Source: Euonymus europaeus (Eukaryota > Streptophyta > Magnoliopsida > Celastrales > Celastraceae). Taken from it: a stretch of 64,000 nt of DNA. Position numbers and translations under genes: made by a program. Under the pieces are notes generated by a model. The model searched no databases. It was not told where the DNA came from and was given only the letters and a program-made list of their open reading frames with translations. This document shows positions 12,235 to 22,810 of the stretch, one piece after another. Position 1 is the stretch's first letter, and the number at the start of each line of letters is the position of its first letter. Location: assembly GCA_963580455.1 (NCBI GenBank), contig OY756963.1:26927555-26991554 (forward strand), in the 5' to 3' direction.

Positions 12235-13541
12235 TGAGCCCGGCGAGGTTGCTTAACAACCTCCGCCGATAAAACAACATGATTTCCAGTATGCACCACC
12301 TCCATTGCCACCCCAGAACATAACCGCTTTTCTGCAACTACCGGTAATTCATCCTCAGCTGCGTTTTCCCACTCCTTTCGTTTTTTATCACCAGTATTAC
12401 CCATTCTACTATCCCCCTCCGTCATAGTTCTGCCAACTTTCTGAGTTTGGCGTTTCCATTTGGATACCGAGGAAGAGCCCCCTGACTCTCCACCCATCTC
12501 ATATGGATGGGTCGGATACGTTTGCTGTACTACCCCCTCAGACCCCAGACAGTCCCCTATTGAGTCATTCACCCCTATACTCTCCTTTGCATAGAGATCA
12601 TCCTCACTAATACAACGCCCAGGAGACTTTTGGACAAGCTCACGGACAGGGATATCAGGTTCCCCTCGGACAAAGTCTAGTCCACCTCCCTGATCAATAA
12701 TATCATTTGGAACATTCTCAGGATTCGAAGGAGTTCTCTCAGACCCACCAGAAGAATGAACTTTCGGCCCCTCTACTGTAGCGAAATTTTTTTTGCTCAT
12801 CAAGCTCCTAGCCCTTAGCCAGTTTTCGTACTCCTGCTTCACCTTCCCAATCTCCCTCTTCTGCCGAATACACTCCAAACAATTACCCTCACTATGCCCA
12901 ATTCGGCCACAGATGTAACAAAAGTCAGCAAGCCTTTCATATTGGAATGGGACCCACAGATCATCCCCATCACCGAGAGCTATCATCTGGCCGCGTGGTA
13001 GAGGCTGATCAAGATCAACCCAGATCCGGACTCTAACACATCTACCCAGAGCAGTACCATCATCTGCTGTTGCCACTTCCACAACCTCACCAATTCCAGA
13101 TCCTATGCGAAAACCCACCTTCTCCGTCATTGCTCGTATCGGAAGTCCATGGATCTGGACCCAGAACAGAGCTGTATTCAGAGCTGTACTAGAAACACTC
13201 TCATTCCCTTTCACCTTTGCCAGAGCCACCAGTGATTTGTTGAAATTCCAAGGGCTTTGGCCAAGAACCATGTCTCTATCATCCAAAGAGGAAAACAGAA
13301 ACAAGAAAAGATTGTCTCCCAACTCTCTAATTTCTAGAGTATCACAAACTTTCCAAGCACTCTTCATAGTGCTTTTAAAAGCTTCTCGGTTGAATACCCG
13401 ATCTGAAACCACCCTCCCAAGAAGGCTTTTCTCTAGTTTTTGCAGCATCTCCTCCCCAATATCATCTTCTAATGAGACCCGACCCAACTCTTTCTCAGAT
13501 AACTGAAATTTAGTCCATAGCTTTGTTAGTTCCTCTGCCAT
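12231..13541 (-). CDS. LINE ORF1: gag-like RNA-binding protein with zinc knuckle
   Basis: 436 residues starting at MAEELTKLWTKF. An upstream in-frame extension to 13592 begins with a non-ATG codon, so the ATG at 13541 is preferred. The N-terminal ~200 residues match the DUF4283 type seen in plant LINE ORF1 proteins (WKVCDTLEIRELGDNLFLF, SPWNFNKSLVAL, VQIHGLPIRAMTEK). A CCHC zinc knuckle, CYICGRIGHSEGNC (C-x2-C-x4-H-x4-C), follows at about residue 210. The C-terminal half is low-complexity and Ser/Gly/Glu-rich. The frame is fully open. It should bind the element RNA to form the ribonucleoprotein (family knowledge). Its stop codon overlaps the ORF2 start as ATGA. Confidence 0.93.
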   Translation of the reverse strand: MAEELTKLWTKFQLSEKELGRVSLEDDIGEEMLQKLEKSLLGRVVSDRVFNREAFKSTMKSAWKVCDTLEIRELGDNLFLFLFSSLDDRDMVLGQSPWNFNKSLVALAKVKGNESVSSTALNTALFWVQIHGLPIRAMTEKVGFRIGSGIGEVVEVATADDGTALGRCVRVRIWVDLDQPLPRGQMIALGDGDDLWVPFQYERLADFCYICGRIGHSEGNCLECIRQKREIGKVKQEYENWLRARSLMSKKNFATVEGPKVHSSGGSERTPSNPENVPNDIIDQGGGLDFVRGEPDIPVRELVQKSPGRCISEDDLYAKESIGVNDSIGDCLGSEGVVQQTYPTHPYEMGGESGGSSSVSKWKRQTQKVGRTMTEGDSRMGNTGDKKRKEWENAAEDELPVVAEKRLCSGVAMEVVHTGNHVVLSAEVVKQPRRAQ

Positions 13542-13669
13542 GGCTTGAAGACAAAACCAGCAGAAACCACTGGCGTTGTTTCTAGAGACCAAGGGCGGCG
13601 GCGGGACAGCTTGTATGAAACAAGGGAAAGCACCTACTAGGATACCCTAGAGGCGAGTTAGATGCATAT

Positions 13670-13687
13670 GAAAAGGTCATAATTCTT
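13670..13687. repeat. Right target-site duplication of the LINE
   Basis: Exact 18-bp copy of 8086-8103. The uninterrupted genomic sequence resumes after it. Confidence 0.95.
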
Positions 13688-13939
13688 ATTGATTCATTAA
13701 CCAGTATTTCCTGATTCCTACTCCAAAATAATTCCAACTAACCGGTAAACCTTCCAGGCTTGCACTCTCGGCAGTTCTGGACTTCTGGTAGTACTCTATT
13801 GGTACAATATCATTTTTTAACCAGTGTATAGTGGCAGTGCACATACCTATCCAAACTGGATCACACCATACTTCCAAAACAATATCCAATAATAGACTAG
13901 ACAGCTACAAAAGTGCACAGAAGAAAAGAAAAGGGAAAC

Positions 13940-14346
13940 GGGTTAATACAATTTTTAGTCATCGAAAGATAGCTCATGTTTCATATGGGTCATCGAAAGA
14001 TAAAACATTTCAACTTTTGTAACTCAACTTTTCATTTTATTAAGTGACTAAGTTGAAACGTTTTATCTTTCGGTAGCCAAAATGAAACATAAGCTATCTT
14101 TCAGTGACTGAAAGTAGTATTAACTCATGCAAGATATTTCCACGTGGCGATTATTTTCTACGTAGACCAATCAAAACAAGTCAAACTGTCATGTCACCTT
14201 TTATAGCTGCTCGGATTTGAGAAATTCTGACCGAATGGCTTGACTAGAATAAAATAAAAAGTTAAGTTATCAAATTGAAACATATCTTTCGATAACCAAA
14301 AATAAAACATATACTATCTTTTGGTGACTAAAAATTGTATTAACCC
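13940..14346. mobile_element. MITE-like element with long terminal inverted repeats
   Basis: A 407-bp element whose first 21 bases, starting GGGTTAATACAATTTTTAGT, are the exact reverse complement of its last 21. Similarity continues for about 85 bp as a diverged arm with repeated (C)GAAAGATA motifs. A third copy of the arm lies inside at about 14044-14126 in the same orientation as the right end, so arms 1 and 2 can also form a hairpin. There is no coding capacity. The A/G-rich flanks (AAAAGAAAAG both near 13924 and at 14347) could be a target duplication, but the low complexity makes that uncertain, as is the superfamily. Confidence 0.75.
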
Positions 14347-14584
14347 AAAAGAAAAGAGCACGACATCATTCATCAACAAAAGATATTTTATTTTTACTAA
14401 TACCACAACGGCACAACCCATCCTGCCATCTATAAAACAACAGCAGCAATCATAACTCCATTATCAATGGCTGGAATTAAAAATTAAAAAAAAAGAAGGA
14501 AAATTACCAAGACTGGTACACTAAATTGCAAACAAATACTACTCCTATTTTTCTCATCTGATTTTTATATTTCTATCTATATAT

Positions 14585-14674
14585 TTATAAGCTATACCAA
14601 AAGCTTTTCTTGCGTACTTTATCATCAACACAACTGTTCAAGGAGCATGAAGTCTCAGTCCGCCAATTTGTCAC
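14585..14674 (-). other. Possible terminal exon of an unidentified minus-strand transcript
   Basis: On the minus strand an acceptor-like CTTCAG at 14675-14680 precedes an open stretch of 29 codons (VTNWRTETSCSLNSC...) ending in TAA. Further upstream at about 14900-14990 is a GC-richer stretch ending TGCAG followed by GTAATTAAG, like a first exon and donor. I recognise no family and the intervening sequence shows no clear exons. It could be a non-coding transcript or chance. Confidence 0.2.
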
Positions 14675-15009
14675 CTGAAGAGGAATGGGTAATTGGGTAT
14701 ATATAGGAGCCTACTTCTATGATGGTAGCAGAACACCAAATTAAACATTAGACGAGCAGGAATTCAAAAGACCAATAAAAACAAAAAACTACCAAATCTA
14801 GTCGCAATTACTCGCAATCTTGGATAAACACCAGAAATTCAAAATTCAAATCAAATATAAGAAGCGCAGACGAAAGCTATAGGAGTTGGATCTTAATTAC
14901 CTGCAAGGAGGAACTAGGAAGAAGAAGGGGGCTGTAGGTCGCGCACGAGGAGCAGTAGCAGAGAGATCGGGATTTTACTTTTTAAATCGACTTTCGGAAA
15001 TTTTTGACG

Positions 15010-15190
15010 GAAGATGTCAACTCTGTGTTTTCTATTTTCTGAAAACATCTTAAAGACGTTTTCTATTTTTTTAGAAAATGAGGATCCATTTTCTAGAAAA
15101 TGAAAAATAAAAACGATAAACCAAACACCTTTCCTATTTTTTCAGAAAAAGAAAACGGAAAACACCCAAACCAAACACCTCCTAAGCTTC
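15010..15190. repeat. Degenerate palindromic repeat
   Basis: Alternating TTTTCTGAAAA- and TTTCTAGAAAATG-type self-complementary motifs, ending in AAACCAAACACC-type sequence. This resembles remnants of short non-autonomous DNA transposons. No clean ends were found. Confidence 0.35.
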
Positions 15191-15223
15191 CTTAATTTCC
15201 AGTTTTTTTTCCCCACGCGCTCG

Positions 15224-15632
15224 TTTGATATAGAAGTATACTAGCTGATACACTCAGCTTATAAGATAAGTAGTTTATAAGCTGAATTTCACCGGTCAAC
15301 AATCACCTTAAGTCATATATCAAAAAGATATCTCAATTTTCTCTATTATTCCTGTTCTTTCACACGTTTGCCTTTTTATCTCTCAAAATATATGTTAGAT
15401 TTAAAATAAAAAAAAGATATTCGAACTCAACTCATAATCTCTTTCCAACAAGACCCATATTTGATAGCTTTTATTTAATTATTAAATTAATTTATATACC
15501 TCTAATTGTAAATTGACAGCTTAAACGCTATGAAAACTTACGCTCTACCAAATAGTACGTAACTTATTTGTCAGCTTATATGCTACACAGCTTATACGTT
15601 GTCAAATATACTATCAATCAAACATACATGTG
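15224..15632. mobile_element. Candidate MITE with imperfect inverted ends
   Basis: Begins CGTTTGATATAGAAGTATACT with AGCTTATAAG-type motifs just inside, and ends with CAGCTTATACG...ATACTATCAATCAAACA, an imperfect inverse of the start. The AGCTTATAAGCTG-like subterminal motifs are common in plant MITEs. The interior is AT-rich and non-coding. Boundaries and class are uncertain. Confidence 0.4.
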
Positions 15633-16239
15633 CATCTCCGTAGCTATCTCGAGTACATCTTCGGAGCTGCATTACGGTTTTGCTAGCCATGTTGGATCTC
15701 TTGCGATGTTAATGCTAGTTCGTTGGAACATTATGTATAATAAACAGGAAGAATATGAAGAGGATTGCGCACTTTTTGGCAACAATCTCGTGCCATACAA
15801 ATACCAAGTACTGGCAGATTCCAACCAAAATTGGGCAGGGTATGATATGAACCTTCTAATTTTTGTTTTGTTTTGTTTTGTTTCATCTTTAAATGCATCG
15901 TGGCAACAATAAGTTAATGCAGCATTTTCAGTACGGATTGATTGGATTCCTTTTCTGTTTTTTTTTTTTTTGGCTAATTCTTATATGGCAATAATACTGT
16001 GAGGAATAAATGAGACTGTTAAGGATGAAAATGCAAAGAAAATATCACAGGAAAAGAAACCTCAGCTTATTGAAATCAAATCAACTATCATTCACATGAG
16101 AATATTCCACGTTAAATGTTTCAATATTCTTGAATTTGTTTCAGGGAAATCTCTGTAAATGCATCATTTTTCCAATGCTTGGGACATTTGTCTTTATCTT
16201 TCTAATCTTTTTTCTATTAAAATGCAAGAATACCTTAAT

Positions 16240-16460
16240 GGGTGGGCTTTAATTTACATTTGTGTTGGGCTTCTGGGTTTAGTGAACCGGGGACAAGATA
16301 AGCCCGTTTACTATCGTTGCGATGAGGGATAACCCTAACAGGGTTGAAACCCGTACGGTTCAGGTTAGTCTCTAATCCCTAAACCTGGAAAACCTTATCC
16401 CCAAACTTGCAAACACCCCTCTTTTGTTGTTCCTGCGATCTTCCCGGATTCCAAGGTACA
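16240..16460 (+). promoter_or_regulatory. Probable promoter and 5' UTR exon of the Myb/SANT-like gene
   Basis: TGGGCTT occurs at about 16243-16249 and again in GTTGGGCTT near 16264. AACCCTAA (telo-box core) lies in the 16330-16338 segment. The TGGGCY plus telo-box combination is common in plant housekeeping promoters. A donor-like CCAAG-GTACAG near 16455 would fit a non-coding first exon spliced to the acceptor TTGTAG just before the ATG at 17081. This is inferred from motifs only. Confidence 0.4.
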
Positions 16461-17080
16461 GTGAATCCTGCTCTTCTCATGTAAATAGTTTTTTTGTCCG
16501 TTCTGGGTGTACAACATATGCGAATGTGTAGCTTTCTTTTGTTTTTCGTTCTGGGTACTGGATATTTGGATCATTTTATGACCATGTTGTGCTCAAAATA
16601 TGTCTTTGACCTGCTGAAAGAGAGGATCTTAATCTCTCTGTCATTCTGGTGACTGAAATTTTGAGAAGATTTGATCTTTATAGCTCAATGTGGGTAACTT
16701 CGTAGTCACACCTGGAATTACGAATTTTGGTTGTTTGGTTCTTAAAATGTTTCACCTTTTAGTTTACATGGATGCAGATATGATATAGGAAAGGAGACAC
16801 CCGTGTATATTAACAAAAGAAATTGAAGCAATAGTCGTGGCAATTAACGAAAGAAGTTGTTTCTAATGATTTTCAATGAGAAACTTATTTAATGATGTTC
16901 TGTTTATCATTACTTCGCCTTTTTTCTTACTGCAGAAAGCATTGAGCTTGTAGTATGACCAACTGCATCAGCATGTTGATAATTATTGAGAGGCTGATAT
17001 AGCTAACAATCTACAAAGTTATATTTATCATTTGTGGGAGTTTGAATGCTCTTACTGATTTATTATTGGTGTTGTAGAGT

Positions 17081-19111
17081 ATGGGCAAGCGAGCTGAAAA
17101 TGGTGGGGATCGTTTGAGGACGATCTGGACGCCTGAAATGGATAGGTTTTTCATCAATCTCATGTTACAGCAGATAAGCAAGGGAAATAAGTTTGATGAT
17201 CACTTATTCAGCAAAAGGGCGTGGAAGCAAATGTCTGCTTTGTTCAATTCAAAGTTTAAATTTCAATATGAGAAGGACGTTCTGAAAAATCGGTACAAAA
17301 CACTCAGGAACCTGTACAGGGCGGTGAAGAAACTCCTTGACCAGGAAGGGTTCATTTGGGATGAAAGACGACAAATGGTGACTGCTGAAAATAATGTTTG
17401 GGATGAATATATTAAGGTCTAAAGCTTGTGCTCTTGTACTACAACTCATGGATCTATTATGTTGTTACGAGTCTTAACTGATTATTTATTGCAGTTACAC
17501 CCGGATGCGCGGTCATTTAGAATCAAAACCATTCCATATTATAATGACTTGTGTTTGATAAATGGAAAGAAAACAGCTGAAGGACAAGGTAACTCAGCTG
17601 ATGTTGGTGCCATTTTTTTTCCGACAATATATCGAGATGTTTTATCTGTTAAGTTTTTGACGCCTGCTTCTGCCCATTTTGGATTGGTATCAGGTGACAC
17701 AGTGCCACAAATGTCAGAGGATTTGGTTGAGAATAAGATCATGACTGGTTTGCAGCCTCCAATTGTTAGTGACGCATCTCCAGGAGCCCTGAGTGAATTT
17801 AAAGACGCTGAAGCTCACCAAGTTTCTTCTTCAAATGTAGTAGCTGATACTCCAAATGTAGGAGGATCAAGCACTCGTTCTAGAACTTTTTGGCAACCAC
17901 CGATGGACCATTATTTCATTGACATCATGCTGGAGCAACTAGCAAAGGGAAATCAGATTGACGGTGTATTCCACAAACAAGCCTGGATGGAGATGATGAC
18001 GGCATTTAATTCTAAGTTTGGTTTCAACTACGATGTGGATATTCTAAAAAATCGATACAAAACTCTGAGAAGGCAACATAATGCCATAAAGAATCTTCTT
18101 GAGGTGGATGGATTTATTTGGGATGAGACTCGTCAAATGGTGACTGCTGATGACTCGCTTTGGCAAGATTATATCAAGGTGCGTGTCCATCATGCATACA
18201 CGCGACATTTGGAAATCACATGGAACATAATTTTCTGCTTGTGTTGTAAGGACTGGAGATATTACTTAAACCTTTTAGGTTACACCTAGAATTCCTGTTT
18301 TTGAACCACAAAGTACATCTTATCTTGTCATGCCTGCTACCAGGCTGAAGCCGTAAGGTGGGTGTCATAGCTCACCTTTATAATTGATCTTGAGGACCTC
18401 ATTAGGATGACTTTTGATCCTATAAGACTTTTCATCACCTATAAGTATATATAATTTTCTGATAACTTGCACTTTCTTTTGCTCGTTTATGGTTTGAAAA
18501 ATGCTAATATGATAAAATGTATGCAGACGCATACAGATGTGCGACAGTTTATGACTAGACCTATTCCCTACTACAAAGACTTGTGTTTGATATGCGGCAA
18601 CTCAAATGTTGGTGAAAGCGATGGCTTCTCCCTTCAGAATCTAGAGCTGCAAAATGGCCTTCAATTTGAAATCCTTTGTGAAGAATCAATGAGTCCTGAG
18701 TCTCCGGCTGCAACAAGTTCCAGTGAAGATGACATCGATGATGAACTGGGGCCATCATACGGTGATTTGAAAGCTGATATGCCTAATAGGAAAACCAAAA
18801 GCAAGTCAGAAAATTGCAGTCCATCTCTCAAAAGATTACGGGCCGAAGATTGGGGGTGGCTTTCTGCTCTACGTGAGATGACAAATGTTGTATATTCATT
18901 AGCAGATGAGAAGAAAATTGACGAGAATTCAAAATCAATCTCGATAGAGACAGCAATTAAAGCAGTTCAAGCTTTGCCAGACATTGACGAAGACCTTATG
19001 CTTGACGCGTGTGATCTCCTTGAGGATGAAACAAAAGCAAGAACGTTTTTAGCATTGGAAGTTAAGCTGAGGAAGAAATGGTTGTCGCGGAAGCTTCGTC
19101 CTCAGTCCTAG
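17081..19111 (+). CDS. Myb/SANT-like DNA-binding protein, L10-interacting MYB-like, two tandem domains
   Basis: Exons 17081-17416, 17495-18178 and 18527-19111, all joined in phase 0, give 534 residues. Two Myb/SANT-like (Myb_DNA-bind_3) domains start WTPEMDRFFINLMLQQ (residue ~13) and WQPPMDHYFIDIMLEQ (~265). Each continues through W(K/M)(Q/E)M, DVLKNRYKTLR or DILKNRYKTLR, and GFIWDE(R/T)RQMVTA, and ends YIK at an exon end. Each is followed in the next exon by a matching tail (HPDARSFRIKTIPYYNDLCLI; THTDVRQFMTRPIPYYKDLCLI). The exon structure therefore repeats, evidence of internal duplication. The C-terminal ~100 residues are acidic then helical (SLKRLRAEDWGWLSALREM). Relatives include LIMYB, which interacts with ribosomal protein L10 and represses translation genes; whether this protein does so is unknown. 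Nuclear role inferred. Confidence 0.85.
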
Positions 19112-19323
19112 TCGTTATTTAAGTTCTATGCTTTTTGTTGTTGAGACATTGTGTTTTAGTAGTTTTACTGGCTCTTTTCTTCAACAAGAACTCTGATTGG
19201 CAGTGTAAATAGTGATTACATATTTGGACTCAACAAGCTCTGTGTTCTATCATTTTAGCACCCTATGCACACCTTATTTGGCTCCCCGTTGAACTGCTCA
19301 ACAAAAATAGATATAGGATTGGA

Positions 19324-19560
19324 AATGGGTCGGATCGGTTGATTATTGGCCTAACAATTGACCAACCCGACCATTCAACCGGACTTGGACAAAATCAAAT
19401 ACCATTACTGACCCGACTTTGTAGATTGATTAATGGTTGACAATGGGTTGGATTGGTTGATTATCAGCCCAACAATTGATTAACCCGACCAATTGACGTT
19501 GGACAAAATCACATACCATTATCGACCCAACTTTGTGGGTTGGGTATAATTGGCAAGACG
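19324..19560. repeat. Diverged tandem repeat, two units of about 118 bp
   Basis: Two adjacent units share ATGGGT(C/T)GGAT(C)GGTTGATTAT, ACAATTGA, AACCCGACCA, TTGGACAAAATCA and ACCATTA. The second starts near 19440. A partial third unit follows near 19595. Non-coding. Confidence 0.6.
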
Positions 19561-19849
19561 ATTGATTATCGTTCAGGAAAAAATTGATTGACAACGGGTT
19601 GGTTGACGGTTAAAACCGACCAATGCGGATTTTGCTGTTCTAGCTAGAAATTCTGGAGTTTGGACCACAAATGCTGAAGCAGTGGCCAAAGTCATTATTT
19701 TGGGCCTGGCCTATCACCTCTGTTGTTGTTCACAGACCCAAACAAGAAATGTCGTTGCTCGTTGTTGTTGTTCCCAGAACATACAATATATTTGGCATAT
19801 ACATTGGCGTGTGTGAGTCAGTAGGTTTTCCTTTCAATGGACATTAATG

Positions 19850-20150
19850 TTATATTTGGCATGAGGGTTTGGAGGAGTTGAGTTGGGAGAGATTCATAAA
19901 AGTGAACTCTTACTTAGTATTTTTTGATAAAAACTTTTGCTTAGTATTTATAAGAGTTGGGAGGTGTTAGAAAGATTTATGTGGGTGAACACTTTCTAAC
20001 CCCTCATTTTGATTTTTGAGGGGTTGGGAAAATGAGTGTTGAGAGGGGATTCGTGAACCTCTTCAAATACCTTGAAGTGTTCGCATCAAATAAGGATTCA
20101 GAGGGGTTCATTTGTTCACGAATCTCTCCCAACACTTCTCTTAAGCAAGG
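19850..20150. repeat. Degenerate repeat with inverted GGGTTC/GAACC-type motifs
   Basis: Contains TTTGAGGGGTTGGGAAAATGA, GAGGGGATTCGTGAACCTCTTC and its partial inverse AGGGGTTCATTTGTTCACGAATCTCTCCC. The right end of the window (63930-64000) has a similar GATTCAAAGGGGTTCGCGAACCCCTCCCAACC-like arrangement, which suggests one dispersed family. No coding capacity. Confidence 0.4.
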
Positions 20151-20841
20151 CCTAAGGAAAATTCACATGCATAGATTAATTTAGTTAATATCAACCACAA
20201 CTATGACGTGGGGTTTGCGCAAATGCTTCAATCAGCAAATCAGTTAAATTAGGTTTGTGTTAGTAGCACTATCTCCTTGATCAGTCTAACGATCATTTTA
20301 ACTCAATGGTTGACTTACTTTAACAAATGTGATAACCAGTTGAGGCATAAACTCCATGGAATTCACCTTTCTATAAAGTCAATCGCAACTACAAGAATAT
20401 TTATGAAAATTCCTGGAGGAATTTAATATTGAGTTTTACTCATTTTTCAAACCCTAGTAATCATCAGTTCAACTAATTAATTTCTGGTTGAACCTCTTTG
20501 AAAGGGATTTCCAAATGTGGGTTTTATTCTCTTCAAAGACTTACATCATGACTGATACTAACAAATGTGATTTCTTATTCCTTTAAGTGTGCTTGGTTCA
20601 ATATATATTACAAGTCACTTTCTCTTCTCCATGTAGTTGGATGATCAGTTAAAGTGTCTGTGTTCACATTAATTTCCACATCTTTCTCTTTCATCCAACA
20701 ACTCACCAAACGCACTCTAATTGAGGGATTATATGCGTGTGTGTGTGTATATATAGAGAGATATATGTATGCATATATTCTTTGTTATTTATGCACCTGG
20801 TGATCTTCCGGTTCCACACTAGTTTTAGTTGTTACAATTGG

Positions 20842-21440
20842 TGTTGAAAATTATAAACAATGACAAGAAAACAAAAATATTATAATTGAAGTTTCTGAAG
20901 TTGAGACCTCGATTTTAAACACAAGGTAGATGAAGTGATGAACAAGAAACAATCGGTTCCCCATAATCAGCGGGCCGAGAGTTGCCATGTGAGTGTTTTA
21001 CCTGTATTTATGGAAAATCACCTAAACAAAACCTAATAACCTTCCCCCACAAATATACAATTAACTTATAAGAGAAGTTAATCAAGAATCTCACCGGTTG
21101 GGTCATTAATTGTCAAACCGTATACACCCGATGATCTTGAATTCGATTTATACCAAGAATAATATTGATCCTGTGATTATTCATTGAGTTTTAACTCAAC
21201 TTACCTCATCTTCAGGTGAAAAATTTATGTGCACTTATATTTGACGGCTCGTATCAAATATCCAATGATAAAGTTATACAATCTCGTTCTCGATTAAATA
21301 AGGAAATAATTTAATCACCGACATAGTCCTAAAATCTGGATTCCTAGGACTATATGTGGAAAAGACCAACAAATTTGACATTTAGAAATCAATGCCACTT
21401 ACGAGATACACATACTCTCAATCTCCTCAATTGGTACTTT
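20842..21440. mobile_element. Degenerate LTR-retrotransposon LTR remnant
   Basis: Starts TGTTGAAAATTATAAACAA. It contains CCGTATACACCCGATGATCTTG, ACCAAGAATAATATTGATCC, TTTAACTCAACTT...CTTCAGGTGAAAAATTT and CGATTAAATAAGGAAATAATTTAATCACCGAC, a sequence style I associate with plant LTR elements. A CCAACA at 21366-21371 could be the right end, but no matching 5-bp duplication was found. Confidence 0.35.
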
Positions 21441-22771
21441 TGACATTTGACTTCATTGTGGATTGTTTGGTCCAATTTTACCACCTTTTATTCAAATGCC
21501 ATTCATTTCTTAGATTGATTAATTGAACACATGGGTACAGGTTACGTAGTATTCGATCTTACACGTTTTGGTGGTTTGTGGTTTTCATTTTGGATTCAAA
21601 TTCCATGATAATTTATGGATTTATAGGGGAAGAGAGAGAAACCATCAATGGTCACCATACCATAAATCGTGATAAGGTTTGGTGAGGATCGTTAATGGCC
21701 TGGTTAAATGGAAAGCCCGTTCGATTCACGTCATGAATGATTTTTAGGTTTTAGTGGAAAAATGTGAAGCGTGAGTCAATCCCAGCGTTACAGTGGACTT
21801 GCCACCAGAATTACAATTGATATCTTGTTGAATTTGGCCAGTAATTCCTTCAAGCAGCCCGAGCAAGCACGAAGATATATATATATATATGGAGTTTGAC
21901 TCCAAATCAGGAGAACTCTATAGTGGTTTTTGACAAGGAGAGCTAAAATGTTTAAACTATGTATCAATGCGAGAGATACTGCAATCTATCATACCCATAG
22001 AGAATATGACCACTATGATTATTTCTAATTAAAAAGTTTCAAAAATCTCTGACATAATCATTTCAAACTACTCCTAATCGACAATAATTTTTCCAACAAT
22101 AAATTTAAACACCTGTTCTCATCCATGTTTGGTCCGGTCCAACTAGCTCGTTTCACACTACTGTTCCGTTCCAAGTTGATACTTGATAATATGAAAGCTG
22201 AAAGCTTTATTAATTATTATTACACTAAGAAATTAATTGCGTTCAGAAAACTGTAGCATCAACATTTCAGTCATGTTTAATTTTTTTTTCTTTAAATTTA
22301 AGAAATTGCGTTGGCCGGCCATGCATGTATGGGCAAGGCGAAGTCGGGGCATAACTTAGCTTGAAAGGAGTCACGACTAAATTAGCAGAGTCGGGGGCAA
22401 TATCATAGGGGTCTAAAATAAAAATGTATATATACTTAGGTTTACTTAAAAAAAATCACATATACATAGCTTCGCCCCTATGCATGCATGGGACCTCTCT
22501 TGAAATAATGACTGCCAAGTGCTAGCAGTTTCATGCTTGCATTATATACCAGAAAGATGTTTGTGGTAGGTGGTGAGGTAAAGAAGTTCAAGCTGCTTGA
22601 TTTGGTAATGTAAGTAGAAATGGATGAAAAAAAAGCCAGTACTCTTTCTAGCAGTTAGCCTGTCAACAATTAACAAAAGTGAGTAATTATATTCATAAAA
22701 AAAAATAATTATAATGGTTTTCCTCTCCAATATGAGGATATTATAATCTCATTTGAAGAATACACACACAC

Positions 22772-22775
<4 letters not shown>

Positions 22776-22808
<33 letters not shown>
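22776..22808. repeat. (TA)n microsatellite
   Basis: About 16 TA units preceded by a short (CA)n tract. Confidence 0.9.

Positions 22809-22810
<2 letters not shown>

Larger units (their letters stand above)
8104..13669 (-). mobile_element. Full-length L1-clade LINE retrotransposon
   Basis: A 5.6 kb non-LTR retrotransposon reading leftward. In order it has a 5' UTR of about 130 bp, ORF1 (RNA-binding), ORF2 (endonuclease, reverse transcriptase, zinc-binding region, RNase H), and a very short 3' UTR ending in ...TTTTATCAAAA with a short A tail. The flanks are perfect 18-bp direct repeats, the mark of target-primed reverse transcription. It sits between the fumarase promoter and the Myb/SANT gene and interrupts no gene I can recognise. 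Perfect duplications and a single coding lesion point to a recent insertion (inference). Confidence 0.95.

Noticed and set aside
15568..15912. 114-codon plus-strand open frame
   Set aside because: It starts at a non-ATG codon, overlaps the end of a MITE-like repeat, and has no recognisable domain.
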